Notes under the pieces: model-generated | What the model was told of the DNA's origin: nothing | What the model saw: the letters and a program-made list of their open reading frames with translations, nothing else | Databases searched by the model: none | Assembly: GCA_038258425.1 (NCBI GenBank) | Contig: JBBSPV010000036.1 | Coordinates: 1 to 40,383 of the forward strand | From: DATLGB01 sp038258425 | GTDB taxonomy: Bacteria > Actinomycetota > Thermoleophilia > Solirubrobacterales > Solirubrobacteraceae | DNA: 40,383 bases | Direction: 5' to 3' | Made by a program: the position numbers and the translations under genes | Shown: positions 39,549 through 40,383 of the stretch, one piece after another | How the letters are laid out: every line of letters begins with the position of its first letter | Numbering within the stretch: position 1 is the first letter of the stretch

Positions 39549-40383
39549 ATGGGACAGAAGGTCCATCCCGAGTCGATGCGCGTCGGCTACATCCACGACT
39601 GGAAGTCGAACTGGTTCAACGAGAAGCAGTTCGGCGACTACCTGCTGGAAGACGTCCGCATCCGCGATCACATCCACGGCAAGCTCGCGCACGCGGGCCT
39701 GTCGGACATCACGATCCGCAAGGACGCCAACGAGGTGGAGGTCAACATCCACACCGCGCGGCCCGGCATCGTGATCGGCAAGTCCGGCTCCGAGGTCGAC
39801 GCCCTGCGGCGTGATCTCAACCGCCTGACCGGCAAGTCGATCAAGGTCAACATCCTCGAGATCAAGCGCCCGGAGCTCGACGCGCGCCTCGTGGCGCAGT
39901 CCATCGCCGAGCAGCTGCAGAACCGCGTCGCCTTCCGCCGCGCGATGAAGCGCGCCCTGACGAGCGCCATGCGCTCCGGCGCCAAGGGCTGCAAGATCCA
40001 GGTCGGCGGCCGCCTCGGCGGCTCCGAGATGGCCCGCACGGAGATGTACTCCGACGGGCGCGTTCCGCTGCACACCATGCGCGCGGACATCGACTACGGC
40101 TTCTACGAGGCGCGCACGACCTTCGGTCGCATCGGCGTCAAGGTGTGGATCAACAAGGGCGAGATCATGCCCGCCGGCTACACCGGCGCCGACCTCACGT
40201 CGCTCGACGAGCCGGCCGGCGGCAACCGCGAGGACGACCGCCGCGGCGGTCGCGGCGGCCGTGACGGCCGTGGGCGCGGCGGCGGACCGGGCGGCGGCCG
40301 CGGTGGGCCGGGCGGCCGTGGCGGCGGACCGGGTGGCCGCGGTGGCGGACCCGGGGGGTCCGGCGGTGGTCGCGGCGGTGGCG
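39549..40383 (+). CDS. rpsC: 30S ribosomal protein S3, 3' end beyond the window
   Basis: The open frame runs from the ATG at 39549 to the end of the window (278 codons). MGQKVHPESMRVGYIHDWKS is the standard N-terminus. The KH domain has ARPGIVIGKSGSEVDALRRD, and the C-terminal domain has GCKIQVGGRLGGSEMARTE. S3 lines the mRNA entry channel. After the normal end (about residue 215) a tail begins, made almost only of Gly and Arg with some Pro and Asp, and it continues past the window edge. It begins 3 bases after the rplV stop. Confidence 0.97.
   Translation, partial: MGQKVHPESMRVGYIHDWKSNWFNEKQFGDYLLEDVRIRDHIHGKLAHAGLSDITIRKDANEVEVNIHTARPGIVIGKSGSEVDALRRDLNRLTGKSIKVNILEIKRPELDARLVAQSIAEQLQNRVAFRRAMKRALTSAMRSGAKGCKIQVGGRLGGSEMARTEMYSDGRVPLHTMRADIDYGFYEARTTFGRIGVKVWINKGEIMPAGYTGADLTSLDEPAGGNREDDRRGGRGGRDGRGRGGGPGGGRGGPGGRGGGPGGRGGGPGGSGGGRGGG

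Overview
The window is very GC-rich DNA (C/G dominates third codon positions, GTG starts are frequent, many adjacent genes overlap by 1-4 bases) from the chromosome of an actinobacterium. The ribosomal proteins and EF-Tu/EF-G look actinobacterial. The secreted and envelope genes, the TAnnCT promoter-like motifs and the gene mix suggest a Thermoleophilia / Solirubrobacterales-type lineage. That placement is an inference from overall appearance, not from a database search.

Layout. The 3' part of rpoC (1-2700) ends at a strong hairpin terminator. A minus-strand pair follows (spore-photoproduct-lyase-like radical SAM enzyme and a HAD-like protein), with a divergent DMT-type transporter. A 630-bp non-coding stretch (5357-5988) then carries three consecutive families of short tandem repeats. 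Positions 5989-10558 form an amino-acid module: class-III aminotransferase, PucR-type regulator, divergent Lrp/AsnC regulator and alanine dehydrogenase. Together these can move amino groups to pyruvate and release them again from alanine.

Positions 10620-21529 form an envelope glycan region. It encodes an NDP-sugar pyrophosphorylase, a phosphoglucose/phosphomannose isomerase, a metallophosphoesterase, an unusual GT2-GtrA-HprK-like fusion, a GT39-type membrane glycosyltransferase, a secreted phosphoesterase, an unknown secreted membrane-anchored protein and a GH99-like (endo-mannanase type) glycosidase. Read as a pathway this is sugar phosphate, nucleotide sugar, polyprenyl-phosphate sugar, extracytoplasmic transfer and trimming. 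Mannose is the most economical guess for the sugar. A possible structured leader and a protein of unknown function (21675-22277) follow.

The str operon is split here. rpsL-rpsG (22434-23353) is separated from fusA-tuf (32325-35675) by about 9 kb holding a second envelope operon (small YLDPGS-motif protein, NoeA-like methyltransferase with kinase-like N-terminal motifs, membrane sulfatase-superfamily protein, large secreted protein of unknown fold), a minus-strand PRC-barrel/DUF2382 stress-type gene and a frameshifted aldehyde dehydrogenase pseudogene. After tuf, two consecutive hairpins precede the S10 operon (rpsJ-rplC-rplD-rplW-rplB-rpsS-rplV-rpsC), which runs off the window. L22 carries an approximately 138-residue acidic N-terminal extension, S3 has a Gly/Arg-rich C-terminal tail, and S12 has a nine-residue insertion.

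No tRNA, rRNA, IS element, phage gene or CRISPR array was seen.
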